Shown here one piece after another: positions 60,230-64,000 of a stretch of DNA of 64,000 nt. Each line of letters starts with the position of its first letter. Position 1 is the first letter of the stretch. A program made the translations under genes and the position numbers. Location of the stretch: NCBI GenBank assembly GCA_019239425.1, contig JAFAZX010000056.1, positions 39,702-103,701 of the forward strand, read 5' to 3'. The notes beneath the pieces are model-generated. The model made no database searches, was not told the origin of the DNA, and was given only the letters and a program-made list of their open reading frames with translations. The stretch comes from Acidobacteriota bacterium. Lineage in GTDB: Bacteria > Acidobacteriota > Blastocatellia > Pyrinomonadales > Pyrinomonadaceae.

Positions 60230-62368
60230 CTATTTCAACCTCAGGGCGCCGGCCGCCACGCCCGCGTCGAGCAGACGCACGACGTCTTCGAGCGTCACCG
60301 TCCCGTAATACCAACTCCCCGCCGCGGCCGACTCGGCGTAGACGGCCTTGTAGATGTCGTAGTAGGAGCGGCTCCCGTCCACGAAGTTGAAGACCTCCGT
60401 CCGCATCAACCCGTGGAGCTGCCCGCTCGCCGAAGCCCCGACCTTCCCGCGGTTAGTCAGGTACGTGTCGAGCGAGGCGACGTTGGCCGGAATCTTTTTA
60501 CTCGCCGCGCGCTCGGCGTCGGTCAGCGGCGCCGGCTGCGGCGGGTTCCCGTCGTAGAGCGCAATGTAGAACCTCTTCAGCTCGCTCATCGCCCCGAAGT
60601 TCGCCGCGAAGACGCGCTTCATGTCTTCGACCTGATGTCCCTGATAATCGCCGGGCTCGAAGACGCGGATCGAGTCGAGCGCGCGCAGCTCACGCAGGAC
60701 GCCCTGCTCGACGATGATGCTCGCCTGCTTCCAGCCGCCGTCCCCCTTGTGATTCTCCGCGGCGAGTATCTCCATCGCGACGCGCTGGTCGTTGGCGAGG
60801 CGTCGCGCCCCCTGCGCGTAGGTCTCCGCGATGAGCAGGGGGATGTCATGCTCGTCGGCTTTAGAGAGGAAGTACGCGAGCGAGCCGATGAGGAAGTTGT
60901 TGCGGCGGAGCTGCGTCTGGTCGATCTGGTAGAGGTCGTCGTCCGAGGAGTGGATGTAAGGGTCGTCCCAGTTGATGAGCGCGACGGCGGGGATGCCGAC
61001 GGCGCCTTCGAGGAAGACGAGGTGGTCGGACGAGCCGAAGTGCGGCACGAAGCGCGCGTTGTAGCCCTGCCGCGTCCCGCGCGTCGAGTAGAGCGGGCGG
61101 GTGAAGGGGCGCGGCAGCCCGCCCTGGCGGCTCGCGGCGAGGAAGCCGTTGTTGGTGTTGACGAGGAAGGTGCCGACGCTCTCGAAGATCGCGTCGAGGT
61201 ACGAGGTGCGCGAGTGGGGCGCGAAGATGAGGTGCTGGACGCGGCTCCCCATCGCGAGGTTCGCGCCGGTCATGTCCTGGTGGACGTTCGCGAGTATCTT
61301 CTTGATCTCCTCGGGGTGCTCGCGGAAGAGCTGGTACTCGGAGAAGATTTCGTCCGTCCACCAGAAGCGCAGGTCGCGTGCGGGCCGCTTCATCTTCCCT
61401 TCCTTGATGAGCTTGCTAAACGTGCGCGCGAGTTCTAAGAGATTGGCGCAGCCGCTCCCGTCGTCGTTGGCGGAAGACTTCTCCTCCTGCAGGTGCGCGG
61501 TCAGGACTATCTGCTGCCAGCCGGGGCGCGTGCCGCGGATGACGGCCTCGACGAAGCCGGTCTTGCCGGGCGCCGCGCCCATGTCCGTGTCGACCTTCGC
61601 GTGCAGCACGACGCGGCCGCCGCGCGCGGGCTTGCCCGTGGCGAAGAAGTCCTGCACGCCCTCCGTGTGGAGGATGCGCCGCAGCGTGTCGCCTTTGCGC
61701 GGCGGGAGCACGAAGGCGAAGGTGCCCTTCGTGCCGGCGGGCGGCTCGGCGTTGATGCGCGACCAGGCGATCTGGTCTGGGTAGTCCAGGGGACTCTTGT
61801 TCTCGGAGGTCTGATACGTGACGACGCCGACCGCGCCGCGCCGGGCGACCGCGTTGTCGACGGCGCGCTGCGGCGGCCCGCTCGTCAGGACGATCTTGCC
61901 CTTCACGTCCAGGCCTTTGAGCGCGTCCTCGGTGCCGTCGCCGATGTCGACGAGCTCGGCCGTCACGTCGGCGTCGCGGCTCATGTCGGCGAGGTAGACG
62001 GCCTGCTCGCCGATGTCGGCGAGCTTCAGCTCGACCGGCTCGGTCATCCACAGCTCGGCCTCGCGCGCCGTGTAGTTCGGCCCCTGCAGCGGCTGGTCGA
62101 CGAAGCGCACCTCGTCGACGCCGGCCTCGCGCGCGGCCTGCATGACGTAGTCGCGCGCCTTGAAGAAGCCCTCCATGCCGGAGTCGCGGTGCCAGTGCGA
62201 GAGCCAGCGAATGTGCTCGAAGGCGCGGTCGCCGGAGATTTCGTTCGAGAGCATCCGAATCTCTTCGTCGGACAGGAACGGCGTCGTCTGCGCGCGGCAG
62301 ACGGACGCGAGCGGCGAGAGCAGAAGGGTTGCGGTCAGAAAGAAGGAGGGCGCGAGCGTCCTTTTCAT
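60230..62368 (-). CDS. Secreted M28-family zinc metallopeptidase with PA domain
   Basis: A 712-residue protein with a signal peptide (about 1-26, ending CRAQ). A protease-associated domain (about 120-250, IVLTSGPPQRAV, GAVGVVTYQ) precedes an M28 peptidase domain. Zinc ligand segments are TAHLQEEKSSANDDGSG (His, Asp), WWTDEIFSEYQLF (Glu pair), NVHQDMTGANL (Asp) and HFGSSDHLVF (His). It probably acts as an aminopeptidase in the periplasm. The C-terminal 200 residues are helical and unassigned. The gene stands alone, flanked by the repeat at 62456-62524. Confidence 0.92.
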   Translation of the reverse strand: MKRTLAPSFFLTATLLLSPLASVCRAQTTPFLSDEEIRMLSNEISGDRAFEHIRWLSHWHRDSGMEGFFKARDYVMQAAREAGVDEVRFVDQPLQGPNYTAREAELWMTEPVELKLADIGEQAVYLADMSRDADVTAELVDIGDGTEDALKGLDVKGKIVLTSGPPQRAVDNAVARRGAVGVVTYQTSENKSPLDYPDQIAWSRINAEPPAGTKGTFAFVLPPRKGDTLRRILHTEGVQDFFATGKPARGGRVVLHAKVDTDMGAAPGKTGFVEAVIRGTRPGWQQIVLTAHLQEEKSSANDDGSGCANLLELARTFSKLIKEGKMKRPARDLRFWWTDEIFSEYQLFREHPEEIKKILANVHQDMTGANLAMGSRVQHLIFAPHSRTSYLDAIFESVGTFLVNTNNGFLAASRQGGLPRPFTRPLYSTRGTRQGYNARFVPHFGSSDHLVFLEGAVGIPAVALINWDDPYIHSSDDDLYQIDQTQLRRNNFLIGSLAYFLSKADEHDIPLLIAETYAQGARRLANDQRVAMEILAAENHKGDGGWKQASIIVEQGVLRELRALDSIRVFEPGDYQGHQVEDMKRVFAANFGAMSELKRFYIALYDGNPPQPAPLTDAERAASKKIPANVASLDTYLTNRGKVGASASGQLHGLMRTEVFNFVDGSRSYYDIYKAVYAESAAAGSWYYGTVTLEDVVRLLDAGVAAGALRLK

Positions 62369-62455
62369 CGAAGACTCCTGCGTGGCTTGGGCGTTACGAG
62401 CTGAGGGTCGAGCGCGGTGAGTTTATCAGGACTCGGGCTGCGGCAGAAGTATTTC

Positions 62456-62524
62456 ACCACAGAGACACAGAGGCACAGCTTCTTGAGCTATTGCCCCAAG
62501 CTGTGTCTCTGTGTCTCTGTGGTT
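62456..62524. repeat. Inverted repeat of the CACAGAGACACAG family, copy 2
   Basis: The left arm 62456-62481 and right arm 62498-62524 pair over about 26 nt with one mismatch. The arms are the same as copy 1 at 1173-1245, but the loop differs. The right arm overlaps the last codons and TAA stop of the methyltransferase gene. Confidence 0.88.
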
Positions 62525-63641
62525 AATTCTTACGTTGGATTAGAACCTGGAAGTGTGAGGCCATGCCGCCGGGCAGAATCATCTCGCGCGCGTCGAGCCG
62601 GAGGGCGGCGAGGTCTGCCTCGGTCTCGGCCCGGGCGCTCTCAAGCTCCAACTGCTCGACGAGGCCGGCGCGGAGGAGAAACGTGTCGAGCCGTTCGAGC
62701 GAGAGCGTCTTCAGGCCGACGCGTTCGCCCTCCGCCATGACCTGCGTCCAGTTGACGGTCGTCGTCAAGTCCTGCGTGCCGGGTTCGCGCAGAACGTCTT
62801 CGACAAACTCGTGCCCGCGGAAGGCGCGCAGGGTGCCCTCCCGCCTGTGCGGCGCGCCGTAGAGCGCGGCCGCCTCGTCGCCGTAATCGACGTTGATGAC
62901 GAAGCCTTTCCCGACGAGCGCCGAGACGCGCGCGAGCCAGTCGGAGACTCCGAGGTTGACCTCGGCCACCTGCCCTTCTTCGAGCTTCACCCCGAGTTGT
63001 TCGAAATGCTCGGCGAGGCGCGGCGTCGAGGGTTCGCCTTCGACGAAGACGAAACGGTCGTCGTCGACAGCGACGTAGGACTCAAGCAGGCGACCGCCGC
63101 GCACGGTCACGCGGTGCACGGGAAAGGCGTCGAGCAACTCGTTGGAGAAGACGACGGCGTGTTCGAGTCTGTCGTCCATCTCAGAGACGCGTCGGAACTC
63201 GACGCGCTCTGTGAAAGGCTTGAGCAGTTCCGCGGCGCGCCGGCGTGAGTCGGCGCCGGCCTCGTCGAAGAGGTAGCGGACGGACTCGTAGACGTGCGGC
63301 GCGTCGCGGCGCAGCGCGGACAGGACGCCGTGCGCGAAGCGGCCCGCGCCGCCGCCCGCCTCCAAGATGTTGAAGACTCGCGGACGGCCAAGCTTTTCGT
63401 AAAGACTTGTGAAGTGTCGCGCGAAGGTGGCGGCGAAGAGTGTGCTACGCTCCGGGGCCGTGCGGTAGTCGCCCGCGCGGCCCCAGCGCTCGAGGCCGCG
63501 CCGCCGGTAGTAGCCCTCCCGCTCGTCGTAGAGCGCCGCGGCCATCCAGTCTCGGAACGTCAGCGGCCCGGCATTGAGTATGCGTTCGCGCAGGCGCGCG
63601 GCGAGTGAGGCTTCGGACGTGTCTTTACTGCCGCGGCTCAT
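62523..63641 (-). CDS. MidA/NDUFAF7-like SAM-dependent methyltransferase (COG1565)
   Basis: A 372-residue protein. Family signatures are FRDWMAAALYDEREGYYRR, GRAGDYRTAPE, the SAM-binding loop ILEAGGGAGRFAHGVL, VVFSNELLDAFPVHRV and VINVDYGDEAAALY. Mitochondrial homologues methylate an arginine of complex I. Bacterial members are predicted protein-arginine methyltransferases with little direct evidence. Start ATG 63641 overlaps the end of the preceding gene by 17 bases (63625-63641), so it is likely coupled to that gene. The 3' end lies in an inverted repeat. Confidence 0.93.
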   Translation of the reverse strand: MSRGSKDTSEASLAARLRERILNAGPLTFRDWMAAALYDEREGYYRRRGLERWGRAGDYRTAPERSTLFAATFARHFTSLYEKLGRPRVFNILEAGGGAGRFAHGVLSALRRDAPHVYESVRYLFDEAGADSRRRAAELLKPFTERVEFRRVSEMDDRLEHAVVFSNELLDAFPVHRVTVRGGRLLESYVAVDDDRFVFVEGEPSTPRLAEHFEQLGVKLEEGQVAEVNLGVSDWLARVSALVGKGFVINVDYGDEAAALYGAPHRREGTLRAFRGHEFVEDVLREPGTQDLTTTVNWTQVMAEGERVGLKTLSLERLDTFLLRAGLVEQLELESARAETEADLAALRLDAREMILPGGMASHFQVLIQRKN

Positions 63642-64000
63642 CGGGCTGCTTGTCGAGCAGGCGCGTGGTGTGGTCTGTGACGCTCGCGCGGGGCGGCTCG
63701 GCCAGCTCGCCCGTGTTGTAACGCTGCGGCGGGCGCTGTGGCGCGGGGATGGGCGTCCCCTGTCTTGGCGGCAGCGCGTGCGCCTGCTGCGGCGTGCCGA
63801 GGTAGTTGGGAATGGTCGGCGGCGGCGCGTAAGCGGTTTGCGGCGCGGCGGGCAGGGCCGGCGCGTTGCTCTCGAAGAGCAGCGCGTACATGATGCGCAG
63901 GAAGCCGCCGACGGGCAGGCCGACGGCCGCGAGCGCGACGATCTCGCCGGGCAGCCCGAGCAGCGCCACGCCGAAGATGGCGAGCAGCGGCACGAACAGC
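63625..64000 (-). CDS. Small membrane protein, 5' end beyond window
   Basis: The visible part is about 125 residues: a hydrophobic segment (LLAIFGVALLGLPGEIVALA and GGFLRIMYALLF), then a Pro/Ala/Gln-rich cytoplasmic tail with NYLGTPQQA and ending DKQPDEPRQ. A GTG at 63993 could be the start, but the frame stays open to the window edge (codons for Leu-Phe before it), so the gene probably begins further right. I do not recognise the family. It overlaps the MidA-like gene by 17 nt. Confidence 0.6.
   Translation of the reverse strand, partial: LFVPLLAIFGVALLGLPGEIVALAAVGLPVGGFLRIMYALLFESNAPALPAAPQTAYAPPPTIPNYLGTPQQAHALPPRQGTPIPAPQRPPQRYNTGELAEPPRASVTDHTTRLLDKQPDEPRQ

Noticed and set aside
1..64000. 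CRISPR arrays, rRNA, tRNA, integrases and insertion sequences
   Set aside because: No regularly spaced direct repeats, no tRNA-like cloverleaf and no transposase or recombinase motifs were noticed. A dedicated scan (tRNAscan, CRISPR finder) would settle it.

Overview
The window looks like chromosomal DNA from a high-GC Gram-negative bacterium, most likely an acidobacterium of the Blastocatellia/Pyrinomonadales type. This is an inference from gene content. The markers are an outer-membrane lipid-transport (Mla) operon, a giant carboxypeptidase-regulatory/TonB-type barrel protein, a VWFA-related secreted protein, ECF sigma plus transmembrane Ser/Thr kinase pairs with DUF4384 domains, CHAT-TPR and DUF4214 proteins, and many short intergenic inverted repeats built on simple words. 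No rRNA, tRNA, CRISPR array, transposase or integrase was seen.

Layout. 1-10250 is mostly housekeeping: ribD and ftsY (minus), an HD-GYP sensor (minus), an ECF sigma/anti-sigma/Spy-like cassette (plus) and mlaE-mlaF-mlaD (plus). 10575-25699 is an accessory signalling and hydrolase region. It holds a TIGR02999-type ECF sigma, a Ser/Thr kinase with DUF4384, a small orphan, a secreted PPC-TPR-CHAT protease, a second DUF4384 protein, an AidA/PixA-like protein, a subtilase, an S1/P1-type nuclease, a stand-alone I9-like propeptide/inhibitor and, on the minus strand, a 1210-residue WD40 - Roc GTPase - COR-like - zinc ribbon - calcineurin-like phosphoesterase. 26081-36410 encodes a 2127-residue beta-helix/Calx-beta/DUF4214 surface protein and a TonB-receptor-like barrel. 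36441-41773 (minus) is a two-gene TIR + nSTAND1-WD40 module with a 4-nt overlap. 42217-53486 is a plus-strand run of GMC oxidoreductase/alpha-beta hydrolase fusion, VAO-type flavoprotein, second GMC oxidoreductase, polytopic metallophosphoesterase and an orphan. 53710-64000 holds a secreted tyrosine-phosphatase-like protein, a DUF4956 membrane protein, a VWA protein, a secreted protein with kinase-like catalytic motifs, ppk1, an M28 peptidase, a MidA-type methyltransferase and a truncated small gene.

The most unusual items are the WD40-Roc-phosphoesterase protein, the TIR/nSTAND1/WD40 pair with three TIR-like modules on one chain, the subtilase-nuclease-inhibitor cluster, the redox operon whose hydrolase domain has Cys at the nucleophile position, and the predicted secreted kinase-like protein. 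The window also has several families of long inverted repeats at gene ends. In three genes the repeat word itself supplies the stop codon.

All identifications come from reading motifs by eye; no database search was run. Residue numbers count from the start codon chosen here.
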